Numbered from the stretch's first letter, positions 30,784 to 39,010 are shown. The stretch is DNA of 64,000 nucleotides from JAENVT01 sp963805445 (GCA_963805445.1 CAWDUI010000047.1:496001-560000); one strand, 5' to 3'. Notes: generated by a model not told the origin, from the letters alone. A program made the numbers and translations.

Positions 30784-31133
30784 CCTACTGGCTTGTGCGC
30801 CCAGGCCTCAATCTCCACCGCCGCGCCTGCCGGCAGGGCGGCAACGCCGATGGTGCTGCGCGCCGGACGGTGGGAGCCGAAGCCGGCGACGTACGCGTCG
30901 TTGAACGTCGCGAAGGTGTCCATGTCGGTCAGGAAGCACAGCGTCTTGGCGACGTCGGAGAGCTCGGCGCCCATGCTGGCCAACTGCGCCTTCAGGTTCT
31001 CCACGGCCTTGGTCGTCTGGGCGGCGACGCCCCCGCTGACGAGTGCCCCGTCCTGCAGGCCGAGTTGACCACTGACGATGATCCAATCGCCGGCGCGAAC
31101 GACAGGGGTGTAGGGGCCGAGGGGTTTGCTCAT
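30780..31133 (-). CDS. RidA family enamine/imine deaminase
   Basis: A 117-aa RidA (YjgF/YER057c) protein that hydrolyses reactive enamines/imines from PLP enzymes. GPYTPVVRAGDWIIVSGQLG and the C-terminal RSTIGVAALPAGAAVEIEAWA are diagnostic; the Arg of RSTIGV is the substrate-binding arginine. Intact. First gene of the coupled operon with a PLP decarboxylase, which makes detoxification of that enzyme's by-products a reasonable inference. Confidence 0.92.
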   Translation of the reverse strand: MSKPLGPYTPVVRAGDWIIVSGQLGLQDGALVSGGVAAQTTKAVENLKAQLASMGAELSDVAKTLCFLTDMDTFATFNDAYVAGFGSHRPARSTIGVAALPAGAAVEIEAWAHKPVG

Positions 31134-31190
31134 GTGGGCATCGTATGCCGCGACTCCTCCGTCGAAGTCGCAACTCCTACACTGGCGACG

Positions 31191-32018
31191 ATGTCAATCT
31201 CGCGGCGCCACCTCCTCGGCGGCGCCGGTGCACTGCTGGCGCTCGCCGCGTGCGGCGACGATTCGTCCAAAGGGACCAGCTTCACCATCGCCCAGCGGTA
31301 CCCGAGCAACACGTTCGTGCCGGGCAAGATCCGCCTGCCGATCTCGATCGCCGACAAGAACAGCCTGCTCACGACGGGCCCGGCGCAGCTCTCGGGGCAA
31401 GTGCTCGACAGCAACGACAAGCAGATCGCCACGATCAGCCGCCGATCCACTCGACCGATCTGGTCATCCCGTACTGGGCGTTCAACGTCGACATCGCCGA
31501 CCCGGGCGCCTACACCATTCGCCTCGACGGCGACGACGGCTTCGGTGCGGCGTTCCTCGTCAGCGATCCGGCACAGGTGACCGTGCCCTACATCGGGTCG
31601 ATGCTGCCGCCGTTCGACACGCCGACCGTCGACAACCACCGCGGTGTCGAGCCGTACTGCACGCTGACGCCGCAGCCGTGCCCGCTGCACGACCAGACCC
31701 TGACGCAGGCGTTGGCATCGGGCAAGCCTGTCGCCTACATGATCGGCACGCCGGCTCACTGTCAGACCGGCACGTGCGCCCCGGCGCTGGAGTTCCTCGT
31801 CAAGTCCCACGCCCGGCTCGGCGACGCGGTGGCGATGGTGCACGCCGACGTGTACTCAGACGACGCAGCCACCACGATCGCTCCGGCTGTCGACGCCCTC
31901 GGGCTGGAGTACGAGCCCGTGCTGTACTTCGCACACGAACGGGATCGTCGTCGATCGGATCGACGTGATCTGGGATCAGAGCGAACTCGACGAGCACCTC
32001 GCCGCGTTCCTGGCCTGA
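31191..32018 (+). CDS. Secreted lipoprotein with thioredoxin-like domain
   Basis: The N-terminus has SRRHLLGGAGALLALAAC, a twin-arginine-like signal plus lipobox. A beta-rich domain (FVPGKIRLPISIADKNSLL to GDDGFGAAFLV) is followed by a thioredoxin-like part with PVAYMIGTPAHCQTGTCAPA, where two cysteines four residues apart resemble SCO1/redoxin folds. VAMVHADVYSD and LYFAH continue the fold. Frames change near 31437 and 31938; the end is NGIVVDRIDVIWDQ to FLA with TGA at 32016. About 275 aa. Redox role is inferred. Confidence 0.68.
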
Positions 32019-32022
32019 CGGT

Positions 32023-32355
32023 TCAGCTGAAGCTTGACCCGCAACCGCAGGTGCGGCTGGCGTTCGGGTTGGTGATCGCGAACCCGGCCTGGTTGAGGCC
32101 GTCCTTGTAGTCGAGCGTGGCGCCCTGCAGCAACTGCGCCGAGGCGGAGTCGACGACGACGCTGACCGTTCGCCGGGATTGCCGAACGTGGCCTTCTCGT
32201 CGTCGGCGGCGACGTCGCCGTCGAAGAACATCTCGTACGAGAATCCGCTGCAGCCGCCGGGGCGCACGGCGACGCGCAGTGCCAGGTCGATCGTCGCCTT
32301 CGGCCTCGAGCAGTTCCTTGACCTTGATGGCGGCGGTATCGGTGAGCGTGATCAC
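32023..32355 (-). CDS. erpA: Iron-sulfur cluster carrier protein (ErpA/IscA family)
   Basis: A 110-aa A-type carrier. ITLTDTAAIKVKELLEAEG begins it. The three cluster cysteines are visible: GGCSGFSYEM and the C-terminal TCGCGSSFS. Frames change near 32290 and 32175. It starts at GTG 32355 behind a strong GAGGAGGAG site. Divergent from mrp, another iron-sulfur gene, with a shared 64-base control region. Confidence 0.92.
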   Translation of the reverse strand: MITLTDTAAIKVKELLEAEGDDRPGTARRRAPRRLQRILVRDVLRRRRRRRRREGHVRQSRRTVSVVVDSASAQLLQGATLDYKDGLNQAGFAITNPNASRTCGCGSSFS

Positions 32356-32388
32356 GGTGTTGGCTCCTCCTCGGCGGCTCGGCAAGCC

Positions 32389-32412
32389 ATTGTACGACCC
32401 GCACCGTACAAT
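32389..32412. promoter_or_regulatory. Dyad operator/promoter between erpA and mrp
   Basis: A perfect 8-bp inverted repeat, ATTGTACG (32389-32396) and CGTACAAT (32405-32412), spacer 8 bases. Each arm ends in a TACAAT hexamer that could act as a -10 box for one of the two divergent genes. The plus-strand hexamer ends 7 bases before the mrp GTG, which suggests leaderless mRNA. No known iron-sulfur regulator site matches that I recall. Confidence 0.55.
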
Positions 32413-32419
32413 CGATGCT

Positions 32420-33631
32420 GTGATTCCCAGCCCGCCCGATCGCCCTCCGTGGAAGACGGTCACGGAGCTGCTGCGGTCGGTGATCGATCCCGAACTCGGT
32501 GCCGACATCGTCTCGCTCGGCATGGTTCCACGGGTCGAGGTCGGCCCCGACGGTGTCGTCACGGTGGGCGTCAAGCTCACGATCGGCGGCTGCCCGCTGC
32601 GCGGCCCAGATCAAGAAAGACGTCGAGACCCGGGTCGCGGTGCACCCCGGCGTCACCGACGTCACGATCGACTGGGGCGAGATGACCAGCCGAGGAGCGC
32701 ACCGAGGTGATGATCAAGGCCCGCTGGAACGCCCGCGAGAACGCGCCCGACACCGAGGTCTCGGCATCCACGCGGATCCTGGCGATCGCCAGCGGCAAAG
32801 GCGGCGTCGGCAAGATCGCTCGGTCACCGTCAACCTCGCGGCGGCGATCGCCGGCGAGGGTTTCACCGTCGGCGTGCTCGACGCCGACATCTGGGGCTTC
32901 TCGGTGCCGCGCCTGCTCGGCATCGACGACCGCCTGGAGGCCGAAGCGGTCGACGGGCTCGCGACAAGCCGAAGATCATCCCGCAACAGCTGCCGCGTCG
33001 GGCCGCGGCATGCTGAAGGTGGTCAGCACCGGGTTCATGGTCGACGAAGACACCGCGTTGATGTGGCGGGGCTTGATGCTCACCAAGGCCGTCGAGCAGT
33101 TCCTGCGCGACGTGCACTGGGGCGAGCTCGACTACCTGTTCATCGACATGCCGCCGGGCACGGGCGACGTGCAGATGGGGCTGGCGCGGCATGCTGCCGC
33201 GCACCGATCTGCTGATCGTCACCACGCCGGCGATCGCCGCCCAGAAGGTCGCCGCACGCGCCGCCGACATGGCCCGGCGCAGCTTCCTGCGGGTGTGCGG
33301 CGTGATCGAGAACATGAGCGTCGTTCACCTGCGACCACGGCGACGAGTACGCGCTGTTCGGCATCGGCGGCGGCCAGGCGCTTGGCCGACGAGATCGGGG
33401 TCGCAGCTGCTCGGCCAGGTGCCGCTGGAGCCGGCCGTTGCCGCCGGGGGCGATGCCGGCGAGCCCGGTGGCGTCGACGGCACGGGGCTGGCGGCTGCCG
33501 AGTTCCGGGCGATCGCCGACAAGATCATCGACGAGGTCGCCCCGCCGGTCAACATGGCCGGCTGCTCGGCTCGCATGTTGTCGCTGGTTGCCGCGGCGCT
33601 CGATGCCGCCGATCAGTCCAAGTCGGCCTAG
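32420..33631 (+). CDS. mrp: Mrp/ApbC family iron-sulfur carrier ATPase
   Basis: An N-terminal MIP18/DUF59 domain (VTELLRSVIDPELGADIVSL, LTIGGCPL) is joined to a P-loop ATPase: ILAIASGKGGVGK, GVLDADIWGFSVPRLLG, DYLFIDMPPGTGDVQMGL. It loads or carries 4Fe-4S clusters. About six indels (near 32605, 32690, 32815, 32970, 33190, 33330-33400) split it; joined length is about 400 aa. The usual CxxC pair near the C-terminus falls in a broken stretch (base 33330-33350). The TAG stop at 33629 is the exact point of insertion of an IS630-type element. Confidence 0.88.
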
Positions 33632-34851
33632 TGTCTCGTCAGGTTGATCAGTGAATTAATTTGGGGATTTGGGAATTTTCGCGTGGTGGGCGCGTTGCCC
33701 TGGTGTTGTCGACCAACATCAAGGGAGAACACCATGGCCGCAAGACGTGGACGACCGACGGTCGAGATCACCTTGAGCGGTGATGAACGCACGACGCTGC
33801 AACGTTGGGCGCGTCGGCATTCGTCGTCGCAGGCGTTGGCGTTGCGGTGCCGGATCGTGTTGGCCTGCGCCGATCGTGATCGGGGTCGACACGACATCGC
33901 CGCCGAGGTCGGCTGTGCCCCGGTGACGGTGGCGAAGTGGCGGCACCGGTTCGCGGAGGATCGTCTCGACGGGCTCGTTGACGCGCCCCGCCCGGGCGCG
34001 GCCCGCACCATCGGCGACGACGTGATCGAAGCAGTCGTGGTCGACACGTTGGAGACCACCCCGCCCGACGCGACGCACTGGTCGACGCGAGCGTTGGCCG
34101 CCAAGCACGGGATCTCCCACAGACCGTGGCCGAGATCTGGCGGGCGTTCGGGCTCAAGCCGTGGCGCCAGGACGAGTTCAAGGTCTCGCCCGACCCGCAA
34201 CTGGTCGAGAAGATCCGTGACCTCGTCGGCTTGTACATGAACCCGCCCGTCGCCGCGGCGGTGTTCGCGGTCGACGAGAAACCCCAGATCCAGGCGTTGA
34301 ACCGGACCGCGCCGACCCTGCCGATGCTGCCCACCACCCCGGCCAAGGCCACCCATGACTACGAGCGCAACGGCACCGCGATCTGTTCGCCGCGTTGGAG
34401 ATCGCCACCGGCAAGGTGATCACCGACATCCGCCCGCACCACACCTCGGCGACTTCGTCGCGTTCTTGAACAAGATCAACCGCAACGTCCCCGACGACCT
34501 CGACGTCCACGTCATCTTGGACAACCTGTCGACCCACAAGACCCCGACCGTGCACCACTGGCTGCTGCGCCACCGCCGTTTCCACTTCCACTTCACCCCG
34601 ACCTACGGATCGTGGATGAACCTCGTCGAACGCTGGTTCTCCGCGCTCACCACCAAGAAGCTGCAACGCTCCGCCCACCGCACCGTCAAAGAACTCGCCG
34701 CCGACATCAACAGCTGGGCCACCACCTGGAACGAGAACCCCACGCCGTTCGTCTGGCACAAGACCGCCGAAGAGATCCTCGAACGCCTCGCCGGCTACTG
34801 CACCGCAATCACCACGAACAAATTAGACAACGCATCAAGCTGACAGGACAC
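33631..34851 (+). mobile_element. IS630-family insertion sequence
   Basis: A 1221-bp element with imperfect terminal inverted repeats: left GTGTCTCGTCAGGTTGATC (33631-33649), right, read inward, GTGTCCTGTCAGCTTGATG (34851-34833). The target TA is duplicated at 33629-33630 and 34852-34853, the hallmark of IS630/Tc1-mariner elements. One transposase gene fills it. The insertion splits nothing: it sits in the TA of the mrp stop codon, and the G that completes TAG is present on both sides. Confidence 0.92.
33734..34843 (+). CDS. IS630 family transposase
   Basis: A DDE transposase of about 360 aa. The N-terminal helix-turn-helix is DIAAEVGCAPVTVAKWRHRF. The catalytic Asp is in AAVFAVDEKPQIQALNRT, the second Asp in DVHVILDNLSTHKT, and the Glu in YGSWMNLVERWFSALT. 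Indels near 34125, 34385 and 34440 interrupt it. ATG 33734 follows a GGGAG site. Because other genes here carry similar indels, the copy may be active. Confidence 0.9.
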
Positions 34852-34875
34852 TAGCCGCCCTCGTCGCTCAGGTCG

Positions 34876-35595
34876 TCAATCGTCGTCGCCTGGCAGCGAG
34901 ACGCCTCGGATGCGGCCCTGCGCATCTCGACGAAGCCTGGGCATGATCGCCTGCGGCCGATCGAGCAGCCTGGCTGCGCGCATCGCCGAGGCGGTGTCGG
35001 GGTGAGCGGCGACGAACTCGAGGTTCTTGACGGTCGGCGGCATCATCGTCAGCAGGCCGGCAGCCTGGCGCTGGAGTGCGTCCCGCGGGCCGACCCATTC
35101 GCTGGCGATGGTCTCGTTGTCGTCGTGGCGCGAAGACTGACCGGGAGGCGCCGCAGCGACGAAGAAGCGGGTGTCGAAGCGGCGGGCTGACTCGCCGACC
35201 GGTGTGATCCAGTGGCTGATCCACACCAGATCGTCGACGGCCGGAACGAGTCGGTGCTCTTCGCACAATGCTCGAAGATCGGTCGTCGCCGTCGTGGACC
35301 GCGTGCCGGTGGGCCAGGGCCGGATGGCCGTCGGGACCATCGCACCGCGTTCGTCGGTAGCAAGCAGCACGCCGGCCTCCTCGTAGCACTCGCGGATCGC
35401 GGCGATCGCATAACCGACGTCACCCTCGCCGTCGGCGGCGTCGACCTTTCCGCCGGGAAAGACGTACATGCCACCGGCAAATGCGGCCGACTTGGTGCGC
35501 CGCAGCATGAAGACCTCGATGCCTTCGGCGGTGTCGACATCGCGCAACAACATCACCGTTGCAGCCGGTTTGGCAATCATCGGAAGATCGGCCAT
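34876..35595 (-). CDS. NUDIX hydrolase
   Basis: A 239-aa NUDIX protein. FAGGMYVFPGGKVDAADG leads into the Nudix helix AIRECYEEAGVLL (R-E-x-x-E-E-x-G). The spacing between the first Gly and the helix is longer than standard, as in the NUDT7/NUDT19-like CoA or acyl-CoA group. PAATVMLLRD and VWISHWITPVGESARRFDTRF also fit that group. Intact. Divergent from orn with 37 bases between starts. Confidence 0.85.
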   Translation of the reverse strand: MADLPMIAKPAATVMLLRDVDTAEGIEVFMLRRTKSAAFAGGMYVFPGGKVDAADGEGDVGYAIAAIRECYEEAGVLLATDERGAMVPTAIRPWPTGTRSTTATTDLRALCEEHRLVPAVDDLVWISHWITPVGESARRFDTRFFVAAAPPGQSSRHDDNETIASEWVGPRDALQRQAAGLLTMMPPTVKNLEFVAAHPDTASAMRAARLLDRPQAIMPRLRRDAQGRIRGVSLPGDDD

Positions 35596-35632
35596 TACGG
35601 GCGACGGTAACGCGTTGCGTAGTCTTGCGCCG

Positions 35633-36214
35633 GTGTTGGTTTGGATGGATCTCGAGATGACCGGGCTGGAGCCTTCCCGGCACGTGATCGTCGAGATTGC
35701 CACGTTGATCACCGACGACGACCTCAACATCATCGCTGAAGGTCCGGACCTCGTCGTGCACCAGGACGATGCGGCACTTGCGGAAATGGACCCCGTGGTC
35801 GTCGACATGCACACTCGCAGCGGTCTGCTCGATGCGATTCGCACGTCGACGATGTCGCTGGCCGATGCAGGGGCGCAAACGCTGGAGTTCATCAAGACGC
35901 ACGTCACGGAGGCCAGACGGGTTCCGCTCTGCGGCAACTCGATCGGGATGGATCGTCGATTTCTTGCCGCGTACCTGCCCGAGATCGAGGAGTACCTGCA
36001 CTACCGCAGCGTCGACGTCAGCACGGTCAAAGAACTGGTCAAGCGGTGGTATCCGGCGTTGAACAGCAGCCGGCCGCGCAAGGCCGGTGCGCACCGTGCC
36101 CTCGACGACGTGATGGAGAGTGTGTCGGAGATGAAGTTCTATCGCGAGCATGTGTTCGTGCACGACATCGCACCCGCAGGCCCGGCTACGGAGAGTTCGC
36201 CCGAATCCAGCTGA
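35633..36214 (+). CDS. orn: Oligoribonuclease
   Basis: The 3'-5' exonuclease that finishes RNA decay by cutting di- to pentanucleotides to monomers. 193 aa. The DEDDh residues are seen in VWMDLEMTGLEP (Asp, Glu), NSIGMDRRFL (Asp) and AGAHRALDDVMES (His, Asp). I use GTG 35633. Its end overlaps the convergent zinc-finger-like gene by 29 bases. Confidence 0.96.
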   Translation: MLVWMDLEMTGLEPSRHVIVEIATLITDDDLNIIAEGPDLVVHQDDAALAEMDPVVVDMHTRSGLLDAIRTSTMSLADAGAQTLEFIKTHVTEARRVPLCGNSIGMDRRFLAAYLPEIEEYLHYRSVDVSTVKELVKRWYPALNSSRPRKAGAHRALDDVMESVSEMKFYREHVFVHDIAPAGPATESSPESS

Positions 36215-36707
36215 GTGCACTGTCGGCGTGAACACGTTGCTCGTCGACATCGTCGAACAGTGACCGCAGTCGGGCGAGTTCATTCGACGCGCTGATGCCG
36301 TACCGCAGCGGGTTGTTGTCGGCGACGGTCGTGCACGTGCGGCACGCCCGTGGATGCATCATGGTGAAGTGCTGTCCGGCGATTGGTGGTGTCAACACAC
36401 CGCACAGCGTTTCGCGACGACGACCTTCGGGTCGCACGCTGGTTCGCAGGGCGTGGGTCTTGCCGAACGGAGCGATCGTGCCGCCCCGCTCGTAGCCCGT
36501 GCCAGACCACACGTCGCCGGTCACCTGGCCGGGCAACGGTCGCACCGTTCGCTGATGCTCGAAGCCGTGGCGGTGTTCATAGGCACGTTGGCGGCAGGCG
36601 TGGTTGCAATAGAGACGAGGACGGCCCGGGCGGCAGGCGATCGGGAATTCGGTGGCACACCATGAACAGGGGCGATGCGTCGGGCGGATCGTGGAGATTC
36701 GAGGCAT
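36186..36707 (-). CDS. Hypothetical protein with N-terminal zinc-ribbon-like cysteines
   Basis: A 173-aa protein that I cannot name. It opens with a CSWC and, 15 residues later, YCNHACRQRAYEHRH, a cysteine pattern seen at the start of many small actinobacterial proteins that resembles a treble-clef zinc site. A later HPRACRTCTTV adds two cysteines. The last ten codons overlap the orn 3' end. Intact. DNA or RNA binding is possible. Confidence 0.6.
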   Translation of the reverse strand: MPRISTIRPTHRPCSWCATEFPIACRPGRPRLYCNHACRQRAYEHRHGFEHQRTVRPLPGQVTGDVWSGTGYERGGTIAPFGKTHALRTSVRPEGRRRETLCGVLTPPIAGQHFTMMHPRACRTCTTVADNNPLRYGISASNELARLRSLFDDVDEQRVHADSALSWIRANSP

Positions 36708-36913
36708 GGTGCCGTTCTACGCCCGGGGTGTCACACGGAGAACTCGCGGTCGGTCGTGTCTCGGCCGGTCGGCCGGTCCGATCGCTGCGCCCGTCGCTGC
36801 GCCCGGCCTCGATCCCGCCCGACCCGCCGATCCCACCTGATCCGCATCCCGATCTTGGCCCCGACCGCCCTGGCCAGTCGGATCCCTGCCCCGAGTCCCT
36901 CCCCGCTCTCCGA

Positions 36914-37180
36914 TCCCTCCTGAATCGTCCGTGACGAAACCGGCTGCCACGTTCCGGTCGGCCGCTGCCGAATCGTCCGTGACGAAACTCGCGCCGATCA
37001 ACCGGCCCGGCCTCTCGTGAATCGTCCGTGACGGAATGCGCTGATCGGGGTTTCGTCACGGACGATTCAGGAGGGGCCGGGCCGGGCGAGGCGGGCGTCG
37101 GGTTTCGTCACGGACGATTCAGGAGGGGCCGGGCCGGGCGAGGCGGGCGTCGGGTTTCGTCACGGACGATTCACGAGGGT
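36914..37180 (+). repeat. Palindromic repeat cluster 2 (six copies, CCGTGA subtype) with a 52-bp tandem
   Basis: Six copies of the 19-mer GAATCGTCCGTGACGAAAC or its complement. Direct copies are at 36922-36940, 36970-36988 and 37019-37037 (the last with two changes). Inverted copies are at 37050-37068, 37102-37120 and 37154-37172. The inverted copies end in an AGGAGGGG or CGAGGGTT flank. A 52-bp unit, 37069-37120, is repeated exactly at 37121-37172. The 3' end of the thioesterase gene runs into the cluster. Confidence 0.9.
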
Positions 37181-38156
37181 TTGAGCCCGGCGGGGATGGC
37201 GGACCGGGCCGAGCAATCGACCGGGCCAACCGACACCGGCGGATCTGGGCATGGCCCTCCGCAGGGTCCGACGACCGTCGCACCCGACCGGACGGGGACC
37301 GGGACCGGGACGAGAGCGGGAACGAGATCGGGCACGAGATCGAAACGGGAACGGGTCGCAGGGGTTGCCGGGCCCCGGATTCAGGCGGTCGGGAGATCCG
37401 CAGCCCCGATGGACCGGGGAGGCGGCCGATTCGGAAGGCGACAAGGCAACGGGCGTGTTCATCGACCAGCCAACCGTTGTGGATCGCGCCCTCGATTCCA
37501 TCGATCCCGCCGACGCCCACTCGGACACCTCGATCGATGGCGGATCGATACTCGACCTCGACGCGCAGCGGGGCACGCAGATCGCGCCGGCGGGCCAGCA
37601 CGTCCTCGACGAGAACGAAGGCGATTGCGTTGTTGACGTGGCCCATCACATCGAAGTCGGTGAATCGCAGCGGAAAGGGCGTCAGGGGCAGGCCAGGGGG
37701 CGGCGCATCGAGCGTCAACCGCGACGAGATCGCCCGGGTCGCCGGCACTCGCCGCAAACGTCCGGGCGAAGGCGGGACCGGGAGGCGTAGGGCGGAGCGT
37801 CTCGGGGTCGAGATGCACCCACAGCGTCGCCGAACTGATCGAGCAGACCGATCCGCCGCTCCGCGGACATCCACCCGGCGTTCGGCCCACCGTGAACCGA
37901 TTCCCGAGCACCAAGTCACCATGTCGAGCGGCTCCAGATACGCCGGGAAGTCGTGCACATCGAGGACCGTTCGGCGAACGACCCACGTCATCTGGGGGAG
38001 ACCCGCATCGCGGGTGTCATCGTCGGACAGATCCTGCAAGTAGCGCGCCGTGGCGTCGAGCCGAAGCCGGCCACCGGGCGAGCAGTCGCCGAGCCGCACA
38101 CGTCGAGATCCGCCGAACGTCCGCCCCTCCAGAGGGCGGCCCACCATCTCGAACAT
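37119..38156 (-). CDS. Acyl-ACP thioesterase (FatA/FatB family)
   Basis: A double-hotdog acyl-ACP thioesterase that frees fatty acids from ACP. GRTFGGSRRVRLGDCSPGGR and MTWVVRRTVLDVHDFPAYLE are in the first hotdog; FTDFDVMGHVNNAIAFVLVED, with the N-x-N-type catalytic loop, is in the second. A middle stretch (VCSISSATLWVHLDPETLR, base about 37.85 kb) is out of frame because of two compensating indels. The last 60 or so residues are Arg/Pro/Ser-rich and end in NPRESSVTKPDARLARPGPS, which is simply the translated repeat of cluster 2. Confidence 0.8.
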   Translation of the reverse strand: MFEMVGRPLEGRTFGGSRRVRLGDCSPGGRLRLDATARYLQDLSDDDTRDAGLPQMTWVVRRTVLDVHDFPAYLEPLDMVTWCSGIGSRWAERRVDVRGAADRSARSVRRRCGCISTPRRSALRLPVPPSPGRLRRVPATRAISSRLTLDAPPPGLPLTPFPLRFTDFDVMGHVNNAIAFVLVEDVLARRRDLRAPLRVEVEYRSAIDRGVRVGVGGIDGIEGAIHNGWLVDEHARCLVAFRIGRLPGPSGLRISRPPESGARQPLRPVPVSISCPISFPLSSRSRSPSGRVRRSSDPAEGHAQIRRCRLARSIARPGPPSPPGSNPRESSVTKPDARLARPGPS

Positions 38157-38164
38157 GGTGTGAC

Positions 38165-38208
38165 ATTAAATGAGTTGACGCCGGCAACAACTTCTGGTTG
38201 CCTATGTC
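38165..38208 (+). promoter_or_regulatory. Probable whiB7 promoter with upstream A/T block
   Basis: ATTAAAT (38165-38171) lies just upstream of a TTGACG -35 box (38175-38180). In mycobacteria, WhiB7 with its AT-hook binds an A/T block next to the -35 of its own promoter. The -10 is unclear (GCCTAT or TATGTC near 38200-38208). A GGCAAC/GTTGCC inverted repeat (38183-38202) lies in the spacer region. Confidence 0.5.
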
Positions 38209-38261
38209 TCGGCTCGGCACATCTGTGTCGGGCCGACGAACTACGGAAGGTCTGGAAGAGC

Positions 38262-38438
38262 ATGAGCATGACGTTCGCACCGCAAGCAGCCTTGGTGGCT
38301 GTTGACGCGCGCCCGTCCAGCGGGCTCGTCCACGGCTACCAGTGGCGTACAGCAGCCTCGTGCGACATGAATCTCAATTTCATGACGGAGACCGCTATCA
38401 AGCGCCCAGCCCGACGCCTCGGGAAGCAACCGACGTAA
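38262..38438 (+). CDS. Leader peptide (uORF) of the whiB7 attenuator
   Basis: A 58-codon frame, ATG 38262 to TAA 38436-38438, with GGAAG at 38254-38258 as ribosome site. The peptide starts MSMTFAPQAALVAVDAR and ends AIKRPARRLGKQPT. I see no known domain. Its last codons form one arm of a predicted antiterminator and its stop codon lies in a perfect hairpin, which fits a translated sensor for whiB7. Start could be internal (ATG 38268 or 38367). Confidence 0.6.
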   Translation: MSMTFAPQAALVAVDARPSSGLVHGYQWRTAASCDMNLNFMTETAIKRPARRLGKQPT

Positions 38439-38509
38439 CCACAGTTACGTCGAGAGCATCCGCTCCGAGGCCGTCGGGATCCGATCCCGGCGGCCTTTCT
38501 GCTTTTTCC
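38410..38509 (+). promoter_or_regulatory. Transcription attenuator of whiB7
   Basis: Three elements. (1) An intrinsic terminator: GGCCGTCGGG (38469-38478) pairs with CCCGGCGGCC (38486-38495), with one G-U, followed by TTTCTGCTTTTT. (2) An antiterminator: CCCGACGCCTC (38410-38420), inside the leader ORF, pairs with GAGGCCGTCGGG (38467-38478), the 5' arm of the terminator, with one bulged C. (3) A perfect 9-bp hairpin, CGACGTAAC (38431-38439) with GTTACGTCG (38444-38452), that holds the leader stop codon. (1) and (2) exclude each other. A ribosome moving through the leader would cover the antiterminator arm and allow termination; a blocked ribosome would leave it free. Confidence 0.72.
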
Positions 38510-38545
38510 ACCGCCTTCCCACTCGTCCGAGAGGAACCACCCGAA

Positions 38546-38913
38546 ATGTACGCAATCGACATCAACCGACACATCGACATCGACATCGAGTTCGCCGAAC
38601 TGGTCGAGCCGGTCGCCGTGCGCGCCCCAAGCCCGCGCTGCGCCGACGGGCACGGCACCCTGACCCACCTGTTCTTCTCGGACACCGCGCTCGACATCGC
38701 CCGGGCCAAGGCCATCTGCAGCAAGTGCTCGCTTGCCGCAGATTGCGTTGCCGGCGCGATCGAGCGAGCCGAGCCCTGGGGTGTGTGGGGCGGCGAGCTG
38801 ATCGAGAACGGTCGGATCGTGGTCAACAAGCGACCCCGTGGCCGACCCCCAAGAACCCCCGCCCGGTCGTGGTGATCGACGAGGTGCCGATCCCCCCGCA
38901 CCTCGTCGCCTGA
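38546..38913 (+). CDS. whiB7: WhiB7-type iron-sulfur regulator with AT-hook
   Basis: A WhiB-family 4Fe-4S regulator, about 122 aa. The four cysteines are in SPRCADGHG and AICSKCSLAADC; EPWGVWGGEL is the turn motif. After it comes NKRPRGRPPKNPRP, an AT-hook, the feature that sets WhiB7/WblC apart. WhiB7 binds the primary sigma factor and switches on resistance to ribosome-targeting drugs. One indel near 38848 (a C-run) breaks the frame; the true end is VVVIDEVPIPPHLVA at 38913. ATG 38546 follows GAGGAACC. Confidence 0.9.
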
Positions 38914-38968
38914 CGGGCCGATCGCCGGTCGGGGGCAACGCTTCGGCGACCCCCTGACTGAGCTCCGG

Positions 38969-39010
38969 CGCCCCCTGCCATCGAACTCCCCCCGACGATG
39001 GCAGGGGGCG
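38969..39010 (+). terminator. Strong hairpin after whiB7
   Basis: A perfect 15-bp stem, CGCCCCCTGCCATCG (38969-38983) with CGATGGCAGGGGGCG (38996-39010), 12-base loop. No T-run follows, so it is a hairpin that could end or protect transcripts rather than a classical terminator. Confidence 0.6.

Noticed and set aside
36914..37180. Possible plasmid-type origin iterons
   Set aside because: No rep gene, no A/T-rich unwinding region, and the same repeat lies at 13.9 kb between unrelated genes.
38262..38438. Treating the whiB7 leader ORF as a shadow of the thioesterase region
   Set aside because: It starts after the thioesterase gene's start codon, has its own ribosome site, and its last codons pair with the terminator.
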